From an uncultured Pelagimonas sp. (GTDB lineage: Bacteria > Pseudomonadota > Alphaproteobacteria > Rhodobacterales > Rhodobacteraceae), in NCBI GenBank assembly GCA_947497905.1, contig CANMIH010000002.1, positions 620,001 to 684,000 of the forward strand: a stretch of 64,000 nucleotides of DNA, in the 5' to 3' direction. Shown here piece by piece: positions 17,679-25,878 of this stretch. A model generated the notes under the pieces. The model saw only the letters and a program-made list of their open reading frames with translations. It did no database searches and had not been told where the DNA came from. Position numbers and translations under genes: made by a program. The stretch's first letter is position 1. Each line of letters begins with the position of its first letter.

Positions 17679-19961
17679 TCATCCGCATTTGGAGTGGCCG
17701 CAGCTGCGGCAGGTCATGCAGCCTTCTACCATTTGCATGTCGAACTGGCCACAGCTGGGGCAGGCTTTACCGCGGGGCTGGTCTAGGTTGACCACTTCGG
17801 CCTGTGGGTCCGATTTCAGGGCCATGCCTTCACCGGCAAGGAAGCCAATGGTCACCATGTGGGTTTCCAGGACACCACCGATCGCGGCCAGGATTGAGGG
17901 GATATATTTGCCCTGAACCCAAGCACCACCGCGCGGATCAAACACGGCCTTCAGCTCTTCCACAACAAAGGACACATCACCGCCACGGCGGAACACAGCC
18001 GAAATCATGCGGGTGAGCGCAAGGGTCCAGGCGTAGTGCTCCATGTTTTTGGAGTTGATGAAAACCTCAAACGGACGGCGTTTGCCCCCAACCAGAATGT
18101 CGTTCACTGTCAAGTAGATGGCATGTTCGCTGTCCGGCCACTTGAGCTTGTAGGTGTGACCTTCAAGCGACTGCGGGCGATCCAGCGGCTCGGCCATATA
18201 GATCACATCGCCACCGGCAGCTTCAGCCGCCATTTCACCGTTTTCCGCCGGAGTTTTCTCAGAGCTTTCCGATACCGAAAGGACCGATCCGGTCACGTCG
18301 TTTGGACGGTAGGTGGTGCAGCCTTTACAGCCGGTTTCAAAGGCTTCCATGTAGACTTCTTTGAAGTCTTCAAAGGAAATGTCCTCTGGGCAGTTGATGG
18401 TTTTCGAGATCGAGCTGTCGATCCATTTCTGCGCCGCGGCCTGCATGCGCACGTGGTCCAGCGGTGCGAGGGTCTGGGCGTTTACGAAGTGATCAGGCAG
18501 CTCTTTGTCACCGAATTTTTCGCGCCACATCTGAACGGCGTAATCGACCACTTCTTCTTCAGTGCGGGTGCCGTCTTTTTGCAGAACCTTGCGGGTGTAG
18601 CTGTAGGCAAAGACCGGTTCGATGCCCGAAGACACGTTACCGGCATAAAGCGAAATGGTGCCGGTGGGTGCAATCGAGGTCAACAGGGCGTTACGGATGC
18701 CATGTTCACGGATCGCGTCACGCACATCGTCGTCCATCATCTGCATGGTGCCGCTGGCCAGATAGGCGTCGGCGTCAAACAGCGGGAAGGGGCCTTTTTC
18801 TTTGGCAAGCTCGACCGAGGCAAGATAGGCGGCGCGGGCGATGCGGCGCAGCCATTCCTCGGTCTGTTGCGCGGCCTCTTCCGAGCCATAGCGCTGACCG
18901 ACCATCAGAAGGGCATCGGCAAGACCGGTGACGCCCAGACCAATGCGGCGTTTGTTTTGCGCTTCTTGCGCCTGTTCGGGCAGAGGGAAGCGTGAGGCAT
19001 CCACCACGTTGTCCATCATGCGGACGGCGGTGCTGACCAGCTCATCGAGCTTGTCCTGATCCAGATCTGCGCCATCCTCAAACGGGCGGTCCACCAGGCG
19101 TGCCATGTTGATCGAGCCCAGCAGACAGGCGCCATAGGGCGGCAGAGGCTGTTCACCACAGGGATTGGTGGCTGCGATGGTTTCGCAGTAGTTCAGGTTG
19201 TTAGCTTTGTTGATGCGGTCGATGAAGATCACGCCCGGCTCGGCATAATCATAGGTGGCGCGCATGATCTTGTTCCACAGATCGCGGGCCTGAACGGTGT
19301 GATAGACCACACCATCATAGACCAGCTCCCAGCTGCCATCGGCTTTGACTGCTTCCATGAAGGGATCGGTGACCAGAACCGACAGGTTGAACATGCGCAG
19401 GCGCGCGCTGTCGGATTTGGCTTCGATGAAATGTTCGATATCGGGGTGATCACAGCGCATGGTGGCCATCATGGCACCGCGACGCGACCCCGCCGACATG
19501 ATGGTGCGGCACATGGCATCCCAGACATCCATAAAGGACAGAGGGCCAGAGGCATCAGCCGCAACGCCTGCAACCGGGGCACCCTTGGGGCGGATGGTGC
19601 TGAAATCGTAACCGATGCCGCCACCCTGTTGCATTGTCAGCGCGGCCTCTTTGAGCATGTCAAAGATGCCTGCCATGCTGTCGGGGATAGTGCCCATGAC
19701 AAAGCAGTTGAAGAGCGTTACGGCGCGGCCGGTGCCTGCGCCTGCGGTGATGCGGCCTGCGGGCAGATACTGGAAATCTTCCAGTGCGCTGTAGAATTTC
19801 TTCTCCCATCCGGCCTGATCTTTTTCCACGTCGGCCAATGACCGGGCGATCCGGCGCCAGCTGTCCTCTACAGTCATATCGATCGGAGTACCGTCCTGTT
19901 CCTTCAGGCGGTATTTCATATCCCAGATCTGTTCAGCGATGGGGGCAGCAAAACGTGTCAT
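17679..19961 (-). CDS. nrdJ: Adenosylcobalamin-dependent (class II) ribonucleotide reductase
   Basis: Reduces ribonucleotides to deoxyribonucleotides with a B12-derived thiyl radical, independently of oxygen. 760 residues from the ATG at 19961; a few upstream codons are open but unlikely. Signatures are LFNCFVMG (one redox cysteine), the radical-site region NPCGEQPLPPYGAC, the APTGTISLYAGNVSSGIEP segment, and a C-terminal cysteine-rich tail CPSCGQ...CMTCRSCGHSKC that serves as the shuttle dithiol or zinc site. It is shorter than the roughly 1200-residue NrdJ of some alphaproteobacteria. No cobalamin riboswitch is apparent upstream. Terminated by the hairpin at 17539. Confidence 0.96.
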   Translation of the reverse strand: MTRFAAPIAEQIWDMKYRLKEQDGTPIDMTVEDSWRRIARSLADVEKDQAGWEKKFYSALEDFQYLPAGRITAGAGTGRAVTLFNCFVMGTIPDSMAGIFDMLKEAALTMQQGGGIGYDFSTIRPKGAPVAGVAADASGPLSFMDVWDAMCRTIMSAGSRRGAMMATMRCDHPDIEHFIEAKSDSARLRMFNLSVLVTDPFMEAVKADGSWELVYDGVVYHTVQARDLWNKIMRATYDYAEPGVIFIDRINKANNLNYCETIAATNPCGEQPLPPYGACLLGSINMARLVDRPFEDGADLDQDKLDELVSTAVRMMDNVVDASRFPLPEQAQEAQNKRRIGLGVTGLADALLMVGQRYGSEEAAQQTEEWLRRIARAAYLASVELAKEKGPFPLFDADAYLASGTMQMMDDDVRDAIREHGIRNALLTSIAPTGTISLYAGNVSSGIEPVFAYSYTRKVLQKDGTRTEEEVVDYAVQMWREKFGDKELPDHFVNAQTLAPLDHVRMQAAAQKWIDSSISKTINCPEDISFEDFKEVYMEAFETGCKGCTTYRPNDVTGSVLSVSESSEKTPAENGEMAAEAAGGDVIYMAEPLDRPQSLEGHTYKLKWPDSEHAIYLTVNDILVGGKRRPFEVFINSKNMEHYAWTLALTRMISAVFRRGGDVSFVVEELKAVFDPRGGAWVQGKYIPSILAAIGGVLETHMVTIGFLAGEGMALKSDPQAEVVNLDQPRGKACPSCGQFDMQMVEGCMTCRSCGHSKCG

Positions 19962-20103
19962 ATCAGTCGAATCTCTCCGTTGGCAGGCCAGTGTCTTAAC
20001 GAGTAATCCGGGCATCGATCAATCCGAAACAGTGGGGCAAGAGCAAAGAAAATCTTGTGCCAAACCGCGCCCCAAACGCAACAGGTTGAATGTTGGGCTT
20101 AAA

Positions 20104-20117
20104 CATATACCATATAC
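20104..20117. repeat. Tandem heptamer upstream of nrdJ
   Basis: CATATAC is repeated twice head to tail between the divergent nrdJ and DUF1489 genes, in an AT-rich stretch. It could be part of a -10 region or a regulator (for example NrdR) site, but it does not match a consensus I can cite. Confidence 0.3.
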
Positions 20118-20163
20118 AGACCCCACGGGGCAAAGATTCCTTTTACAGTCAGGATTGAACCGC

Positions 20164-20595
20164 ATGCCGGATCAGGTGCATCTTGTTAAGCTTAGTGTCG
20201 GTACCGAAAGTGTTGATACTCTTGCGGATTGGCAGGCGATGCGGGCCACGCAGATGCCAGACGGACTGCCACGTCATGTAACTCGCATGTGGCCACGCAG
20301 GGAAAAAGAACTGTTGAATGGTGGGTCGATTTACTGGGTGATCAAAGGTCAGATCCAAGCGCGACAGCGTGTTGTAAGGCTCGACAAGGTCGAAGGCGAA
20401 GATGGCAAAGATTATTGTGCCATTGTCCTAGATCCCGAACTGGTGCGCACCTCTGTTGTGCCACGTCGTCCGTTTCAGGGCTGGCGGTATCTGGCAGTCG
20501 AAGACGCGCCGGTGGATTTGCCGAAAGGTCGGGCCACAGAAGAGCCGTTGCCGCGCGAATTGGCAGAGGCCCTTGCCGACATCGGCGTACTTTAA
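20164..20595 (+). CDS. DUF1489 family protein
   Basis: 143-residue cytoplasmic protein conserved in alphaproteobacteria, with no known function. It starts at MPDQVHLVKLSVG and contains the conserved TRMWPRREKELLNGGSIYWV segment and a PRRPFQGWRYL motif, all typical of the family as I know it. No signal peptide or membrane segment. The upstream open frame extends much further, but the homologous part begins at the ATG at 20164. Divergent from nrdJ. Confidence 0.85.
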   Translation: MPDQVHLVKLSVGTESVDTLADWQAMRATQMPDGLPRHVTRMWPRREKELLNGGSIYWVIKGQIQARQRVVRLDKVEGEDGKDYCAIVLDPELVRTSVVPRRPFQGWRYLAVEDAPVDLPKGRATEEPLPRELAEALADIGVL

Positions 20596-20672
20596 AATCC
20601 AAAATATTCCGTATCTTGCTGAGGTTTTGCAGCAAGATTAGGGTCCGCGCTCATTGTGGTGCGGGATTTGGA

Positions 20673-21068
20673 ATGCCAAGTTTTTTGAAGATATTTATTC
20701 TGGGTCTCAGCGCATTGGCCGCCGTTCCAGCTGTGGTGGAACCTGATCGTCGATTGGCGGGATACATCGCCTTTGTCGGGCAATCAGATCTGCGCGATTC
20801 GTCAGGGCAGCGCCTTCTGGAGCCCTGGCAGATTTTGCTGCGTGACCGAGAAAATTTTCACGTGGAGGGTACAGGCCAGACGGGTGACGAATGGGACCCG
20901 TACTTCGACAAACCCGAAATGCGTGACTGTATAGCGATGCTTTTGGCCGAAGGCTCGATTGAACCTGAGGCCGAAAAGCGGCTGATGCAGGGCGCGGGTA
21001 TGGTCTATGTCCAGCTATACGGGTCTCAAGACAAAATGAGCCATATTGAGGTGACGTTGCTCCGCTAG
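20673..21068 (+). CDS. Hypothetical exported protein
   Basis: 131-residue protein. The N-terminus MPSFLKIFILGLSALAAVPAVVEP looks like a Sec signal or a single N-terminal membrane anchor. The mature part is mixed charged (DEWDPYFDKPEMRDCIAMLL) without a motif I recognise. It ends 4 bp before the convergent tdk stop. Coding is supported by its good frame and codon pattern, but the ATG at 20673 has only a weak ribosome binding site, so the start is moderately certain. Confidence 0.65.
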   Translation: MPSFLKIFILGLSALAAVPAVVEPDRRLAGYIAFVGQSDLRDSSGQRLLEPWQILLRDRENFHVEGTGQTGDEWDPYFDKPEMRDCIAMLLAEGSIEPEAEKRLMQGAGMVYVQLYGSQDKMSHIEVTLLR

Positions 21069-21072
21069 CGGA

Positions 21073-21651
21073 TCAGTCCCCCACGGCCTCACGCCAATGG
21101 CGGCGGCAGAGGCTGACATAGGTCTCATTGCCGCCGATTTGCACCTGTGCACCGTCCTTCAACACATTGCCGTTTTCATCCTGACGGATCACCATATTGG
21201 CTTTGCGACCACAGTGACAGATGGTGCGCACTTCACGCATTTCATCCGCCAGAGCCAGAAGCGCGGCAGACCCTGGGAACAACTCGCCCCGAAAATCGAC
21301 ACGCAACCCATAGGCCATAACAGGGATTTTGAGATCGTCGACCGCCCGCGCCAGTTGCCAGACCTGATCCTTAGTCAGAAATTGCGCTTCGTCGATAAAG
21401 ACACAGGCAATTGGACCTTGGTCAATCCGGGCCGCGACCTTGTCAAAGAGGTTGTCGGCAGTTTGAAAAATATCAGCTTCGCGGGCCAATCCTATGCGAG
21501 ATCCGATCTGGCCGGTGCCCGCGCGGTTGTCCAGCGCTGCGGTCAGAAGGTAGGTCTCCATCCCGCGTTCATTGTAGTTATGCGCGGCTTGCAACAGGTT
21601 TGTCGACTTGCCGGCGTTCATGGTCGAGTAATGAAAGTGCAATTTGGCCAT
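21073..21651 (-). CDS. tdk: Thymidine kinase
   Basis: Type II thymidine kinase (192 aa) of the pyrimidine salvage pathway, phosphorylating thymidine to dTMP. The P-loop STMNAGKST is at residues 9-17, the Walker B-like FIDEAQFL in the middle, and zinc-binding cysteines in ICHCGRKANM and SLCRRHW. The ATG at 21651 (MAKLHFHYS) is the family start; twelve upstream codons in frame are unlikely. It is convergent with the small exported protein and divergent from the O-acetyltransferase pair. Confidence 0.96.
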   Translation of the reverse strand: MAKLHFHYSTMNAGKSTNLLQAAHNYNERGMETYLLTAALDNRAGTGQIGSRIGLAREADIFQTADNLFDKVAARIDQGPIACVFIDEAQFLTKDQVWQLARAVDDLKIPVMAYGLRVDFRGELFPGSAALLALADEMREVRTICHCGRKANMVIRQDENGNVLKDGAQVQIGGNETYVSLCRRHWREAVGD

Positions 21652-21796
21652 GGCAGAGCTATTGCCGCATGGTGTCGCCGGGGGCAACCCGAATTGAGTG
21701 ACGTGGCCTAAAGCAGGCGCAAGGTAACCTTTCGCGACCTTTCACTGATCTTCAAGACGATGGATCGGAACGCCGCCGGTGTGCCATGCTTGGGGT

Positions 21797-23197
21797 ATGG
21801 TGTTTTCTAGTCCGGTTTTTTTGTTTTTGTTTCTACCGATGACGCTTGGGGCCTATTTTGTGAGCCCGATGGCGATCCGAAATCTCATTCTTTTGGGGAT
21901 GAGCCTGCTTTTCTACGCATGGCAAGACGAGCTTTATGTCCTGATCCTTCTGGGATCTGTTGTGCTGAACTATGGCACCGGACTGGTGATTTCAGTCACA
22001 CGTGGGGTCTGGCAACAGGCCGTGTTCTGGCTCGGGATTTCGGCGAACTTGCTGGTGTTGGGTTACTACAAATACATCGGATTTATCTTCGAAAATCTTG
22101 GCTTTACCGAAGCTCTGGACGCGGCACCGCTCTTGCCGATCGGGATCTCCTTTTTCACGTTTCAGGCCCTGTCTTACCTGATTGATCTTCGATCCGGTCG
22201 GTTTGAGGTGCAACGCAATCCGTTGAAGCTGGCGCTGTATATTGCATTGTTTCCTCAGCTGATTGCCGGGCCAATTGTACGATATGCTGAGATCGACATT
22301 GCCTTGACCGAGCGTTGGACGACGCGCGACGACTTCTCATCAGGAATGCAGCAATTTGTGCGTGGCTTGGCAAAAAAGACGCTGATAGCAGACCCCTTGG
22401 GGTTGGTGGCTGATCAGATCTATGCACTGCCTCAGCACGCTTTAAGCCCGGAAACAGCTTGGCTGGGTGCGGTGTCCTACGCCTTTCAGCTCTACTTCGA
22501 TTTTTCGGCATACTCGGATATGGCAATTGGGTTGGGGCGCATATTCGGGTTCTCGTTTCCGAAGAACTTTGACTATCCCTACACGGCGCAGTCGGTGACC
22601 GAGTTCTGGCGGCGGTGGCACATGACGCTGTCACGCTGGTTTAGAGATTATCTCTATATCCCGCTGGGCGGGAGCCAGGTTTCCGCACCACGTCTTTATC
22701 TCAACCTCTGGATCGTATTTCTGGCAACCGGAATTTGGCACGGAGCCGCGTGGACTTTTGTGGCTTGGGGGGCGTTTCATGGTGTGCTGCTGATCCTAGA
22801 GCGCATCGGATTGCAGAAGGTTCTAACGCGAGCCCCACGGGCATTGCGACACGGATATCTGTTGCTCGCGGTTTTGGTGGGCTGGGTGCTGTTTCGCGCC
22901 GAAAGCTTTGGCCAAGCAAGGGCCTTTTACGGCGCCATGTTCCTATTAGAACGAGGCAATGCCGCCGAGTTTTATCCGATGGCGCGGTACTTCAGCGGGT
23001 ATGTCGGCATCACCCTTGTGACTGCTGCCGTGTTTTCCGTCGGGGGCCGGCCAAAGATGAGCGATTTCCTGACACCCCATATGTCGGGTGCGGCGCAGGG
23101 TGTTCTGAGCGCAGGCACGTTTTGGGTGCTCTTTGTCTTATCTGTCGTGTCAGTGGGCGCCGCGTCTTACAGCCCGTTCATCTATTTTAGGTTTTGA
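21797..23197 (+). CDS. MBOAT family O-acyltransferase, AlgI-like
   Basis: Polytopic inner-membrane protein (466 aa, about 10-12 hydrophobic segments) of the AlgI type, which takes acetyl groups across the membrane for O-acetylation of exported polysaccharides. The first half has the AlgI N-terminus VFSSPVFLFLFLP, then LPIGISFFTFQALSYLID; in the middle are FWRRWHMTLSRWFRDYLYIP and GIWHGAAWTFVAWGAFHG, whose histidines are the MBOAT catalytic and signature positions. The ATG at 21797 fits the family start. It is paired with the AlgJ/AlgX-like gene 2 bp downstream. No polysaccharide polymerase or glycosyltransferase genes are nearby, so the target glycan is unknown. Confidence 0.93.
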   Translation: MVFSSPVFLFLFLPMTLGAYFVSPMAIRNLILLGMSLLFYAWQDELYVLILLGSVVLNYGTGLVISVTRGVWQQAVFWLGISANLLVLGYYKYIGFIFENLGFTEALDAAPLLPIGISFFTFQALSYLIDLRSGRFEVQRNPLKLALYIALFPQLIAGPIVRYAEIDIALTERWTTRDDFSSGMQQFVRGLAKKTLIADPLGLVADQIYALPQHALSPETAWLGAVSYAFQLYFDFSAYSDMAIGLGRIFGFSFPKNFDYPYTAQSVTEFWRRWHMTLSRWFRDYLYIPLGGSQVSAPRLYLNLWIVFLATGIWHGAAWTFVAWGAFHGVLLILERIGLQKVLTRAPRALRHGYLLLAVLVGWVLFRAESFGQARAFYGAMFLLERGNAAEFYPMARYFSGYVGITLVTAAVFSVGGRPKMSDFLTPHMSGAAQGVLSAGTFWVLFVLSVVSVGAASYSPFIYFRF

Positions 23198-23199
23198 TC

Positions 23200-24321
23200 A
23201 TGAGACGCCTGTCTTTCCTCTCTGCGGTACTGGCCTGCTTACTACTAGCAGCTCTGGGTGCGTTGACCGTCGTTGATATTCTGGATGGACCGGGCTCGGA
23301 TCGACAAGAATTCGAAGCGCGCACGCCACATCGCCCTGATCGTGTCTCGCAGCTGCCCAGATTCATTGCAGATACGCGGTACTATGTGGGGCAACGCTAT
23401 GCGCTGAAAGAGCACTTTGTCATGTGGCGTGGGCGGATGCATTTGGCCTTGTTTGGGCATAGCCCGCATCAAGAGGTTGGGATCGGGAAACAGGGGTACC
23501 TGTTTTACCAAACCGAGGCGCCGGTGGCGCTGGCACAGGGCCACGCGCGATTGACCGAGCAGCAGCGCGCCGAGTGGGATTTCGCGCTCAGTGAGACACG
23601 AGCCGAATTTGCAGCACGCGGGATGCGCTATCGTTATCTCGTAGGTCCAAACAAACATACTATCTACGCCGATATGCTGCCCTCATGGATACAAGTTTCC
23701 CCACAGGCATCGTCGCAGATAAAAGGTGTTGTTGGTGCAGCCCGGTCCACTTTTGGTGCAGATTATCCTGACGCTAGGCTACGTTTGCTCGACATCAGGA
23801 AACAGAACCCGGAGCGCATGATCTACCACCGGTCCGACACCCATTGGACAGAATGGGCGGCTGCGATCGCGGTGCAGGACATGATGGCGCACATGGGGAT
23901 CGCTCTCCCGGATCCTGAGTATCGCATAGAAACTCTTGAGCGGAGTGGAGATCTGTCACGTATGATTGGTCAGCAGCGCAGGATGACCGTGACCGGGCCA
24001 CGCCTGCATCGTCGCTGGGTCTGTTCTGATGAGGCGGGGGAGACTGTCGATATTGTCACGATCGACCCGCTCATTCCTTCACCTGTTTTTTGTGGCGCGC
24101 CTACCGGACGGCCCGAGCCGCTTGTGGTGTTCCACGATTCTTTTGGAGTTGCAGCAATCCCATATCTCTCGGCGCATTTTCAGGATGTGACATTCATCTG
24201 GACAGATCAGGCCGATCCCGTGCGTGCAGAGAGGCACGGTGCGAAGTATGTTTTGCACATTCAGGTTGAGCGCAAGCTGATGCGTTCGGAGCCAGCACTT
24301 ATGGCAAACGCACCGCGTTGA
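23200..24321 (+). CDS. AlgJ/AlgX-like SGNH acetyltransferase-type protein
   Basis: 373 residues with an N-terminal membrane anchor or signal (SFLSAVLACLLLAALGALTVVDI) and a periplasmic ALGX/AlgJ-type SGNH domain. The catalytic DxH-like motif is in RSDTHWTEWAA, and a probable nucleophile serine in VVFHDSFGVAA, as in AlgX and AlgJ, which transfer acetyl from AlgI to the polymer. The ATG lies 2 bp after the upstream stop; a TTG at 23194 overlapping that stop is an alternative. Together with the MBOAT gene it forms a minimal two-gene O-acetylation module. The partner assignment is inferred from adjacency. Confidence 0.88.
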   Translation: MRRLSFLSAVLACLLLAALGALTVVDILDGPGSDRQEFEARTPHRPDRVSQLPRFIADTRYYVGQRYALKEHFVMWRGRMHLALFGHSPHQEVGIGKQGYLFYQTEAPVALAQGHARLTEQQRAEWDFALSETRAEFAARGMRYRYLVGPNKHTIYADMLPSWIQVSPQASSQIKGVVGAARSTFGADYPDARLRLLDIRKQNPERMIYHRSDTHWTEWAAAIAVQDMMAHMGIALPDPEYRIETLERSGDLSRMIGQQRRMTVTGPRLHRRWVCSDEAGETVDIVTIDPLIPSPVFCGAPTGRPEPLVVFHDSFGVAAIPYLSAHFQDVTFIWTDQADPVRAERHGAKYVLHIQVERKLMRSEPALMANAPR

Positions 24322-24623
24322 CTGTCTGCGATATGACTAGAAGGGGCTCTTCTGCGCGGAAAACAGACCAAAAGAGCCAAGGCCCAGGGGCTGGTTCTGC
24401 TTTCCGTCGCGTCAGAGGCTCAAGACCGACAAACGAGGTTTCTTGCCGCCCAAATTGCCAATCTGGCGTCATCTCAAGCCAAAATTCCGGTCTGGGAGCC
24501 GGACACATACTGTTCCGCGAATTGCGAAACTGTTTTGTACATGACATTCTGGCGCGACCCATTTAATGGGAAACAACTTTTGGCGTTCCCCGGGACTGAT
24601 CGGCTCGGGTGTGAGGGAAATAC
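24322..24623. other. Spacer with a 13-bp palindrome upstream of the CII-like regulator
   Basis: About 300 bp without a supportable gene. The 13-mer at 24558-24570, CCCATT-T-AATGGG, is a perfect inverted repeat 54 bp upstream of the regulator start and a good candidate operator for autoregulation (inference). Short open frames in the spacer show no family features. Confidence 0.45.
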
Positions 24624-25085
24624 ATGTCAACCGTAGGACGATATCTGAAAAAGCACATCGAAGCCTTGGTAAAAGACGTGGGCATCGAGGCCGCGTGTAC
24701 GCTGACAGGCAAATCCAAAGCCACGCTTGGCCGCTATTATTCGGATTATCCCGAGCATCAGGATCGCTTTATGCCTGTGGATTCCGTAGCTGCCTTGGAA
24801 GAGGCCGCATCCTATCCGCATGTCACCGCCGCACTGGCAGAGTTGAAAGGCATCACGCTGAACTTTGATGACCGCCGCCGCAATGCGAAGCGGGAAAAGG
24901 GTGGTGTGAACGCTGATGTTATTGCGCTGTCTCAGCGGTTTGCGATGCTGATGGCGGAGTATAATCAATCCATCGAGGATGGTGTAATTTCAGCCAATGA
25001 AGCCAAGCGCCTGTTGAAGGAAACGCTGGAAATCCAGCGTGTCCTGATTGACATGAAACTTCACCTTGAAGACGAGACTGTGTAG
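24624..25085 (+). CDS. Putative DNA-binding regulator resembling phage CII-type proteins
   Basis: 153-residue cytoplasmic protein. The N-terminal part (EAACTLTGKSKATLGRYYSDYP, here given only as the segment near residues 21-42) reads like a helix-turn-helix of the kind seen in phage CII/CP76-type regulators, and the next segment MPVDSVAALEEAASYPHV is consistent with that. The C-terminal half is strongly helical and likely a dimerisation coiled coil (ANEAKRLLKETLEIQRVLI). There are no phage structural or integrase genes around it, so it looks like a domesticated regulator. The start is an ATG after GAGGGAAAT. The family call is tentative. Confidence 0.6.
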   Translation: MSTVGRYLKKHIEALVKDVGIEAACTLTGKSKATLGRYYSDYPEHQDRFMPVDSVAALEEAASYPHVTAALAELKGITLNFDDRRRNAKREKGGVNADVIALSQRFAMLMAEYNQSIEDGVISANEAKRLLKETLEIQRVLIDMKLHLEDETV

Positions 25086-25094
25086 CGCCGCGCA

Positions 25095-25868
25095 TTACAC
25101 CGCGCGCAGCATCACAATCCCATTGTAAGACAGTACCTGCCCTGGCTTCGCTGGGGCACATTCATCTGGGTGCCAGGTGATCCCATAGGTTCCGCCAAGG
25201 CCCGTCACATGGGCCCAGCAATAGGCGCCGCCGCCCAGACCCGTGGCCTCGCCTGCTTGAAGAACCACGCCACAGCCCTGTGCCTGTGCGACACCCTCTT
25301 CCTGCATCATACCAACCGGCAGATAGGACGGCACGGACATCGGCAGACCAGACGCCTCTTGGGCTGAGATATAGCTGTCGGCATCGTCAAACAGTTCGGT
25401 GACATGTGAGAGGATGCAAAGCTCAGCCTTGAATGACTGAGGGGTTGTGACCGCGACATTCACATCGGGTTTGAGAAACTTGGCCGCCAGACCAGTGGGG
25501 GCAACGCTGCAGGCCGCAGGAATGTTCACACCGACTACGATTGATTTGGTGAGGGTCTCGCCCTGATCTTTGATTGCGATCTGCCCCACCGATTCGAATG
25601 CGGTGAAGGGCCAGTCGCCGTGCTCGACACTTTCCAGCTCGATATCCAGAGCTGAGCCACATGAGAAGAACGGGTTCGCTGTTGCAAACAGGCTTTCGTG
25701 TGTGACGCCGGTCCAGACTTCACCTCCGGTCTCGTCACAAAACGTGAACCAGCGACCTTCGGCATTTTCGACCACGGTCTCCTTGAGATCTGTCGCGGTG
25801 AACAGAGCTTCGAAGGCGAGCTCGTCTTCCTCACCCAGCGGCATGCCGATCAGTTCGAAATTATCCAT
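25095..25868 (-). CDS. Hypothetical protein in operon with rimO
   Basis: 257-residue acidic protein, no signal peptide or membrane segment. It contains several cysteines (FFSCGSA, AACSVAP, ELCILSH, AQGCGVV, YCWAHV, DECAP). Two stretches enriched in Gly and Tyr near the C-terminus (GLGGGAYCWAHVTGLGGTYG) look structured but match no family I know. The start at 25868 has AAGGAGCTTTCG upstream, and the gene begins 10 bp after the rimO stop, so it is very likely co-transcribed and translated with rimO. It is not a frame shadow: the long open frame, ribosome binding site and codon pattern all support it. Confidence 0.75.
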   Translation of the reverse strand: MDNFELIGMPLGEEDELAFEALFTATDLKETVVENAEGRWFTFCDETGGEVWTGVTHESLFATANPFFSCGSALDIELESVEHGDWPFTAFESVGQIAIKDQGETLTKSIVVGVNIPAACSVAPTGLAAKFLKPDVNVAVTTPQSFKAELCILSHVTELFDDADSYISAQEASGLPMSVPSYLPVGMMQEEGVAQAQGCGVVLQAGEATGLGGGAYCWAHVTGLGGTYGITWHPDECAPAKPGQVLSYNGIVMLRAV

Positions 25869-25878
25869 CGAAAGCTCC

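Noticed and set aside
19962-20163. Cobalamin riboswitch upstream of nrdJ
   Set aside because: I looked for the B12-box and the conserved helical core and could not find them in this 200-bp spacer.
24318-24566. Possible 82-codon gene after the AlgJ-like gene
   Set aside because: No ribosome binding site, basic low-complexity content and no family match; treated as spacer.
24624-25085. Part of a prophage or gene transfer agent
   Set aside because: No integrase, terminase, capsid or tail genes occur within the window, and the flanks are ordinary chromosomal genes.
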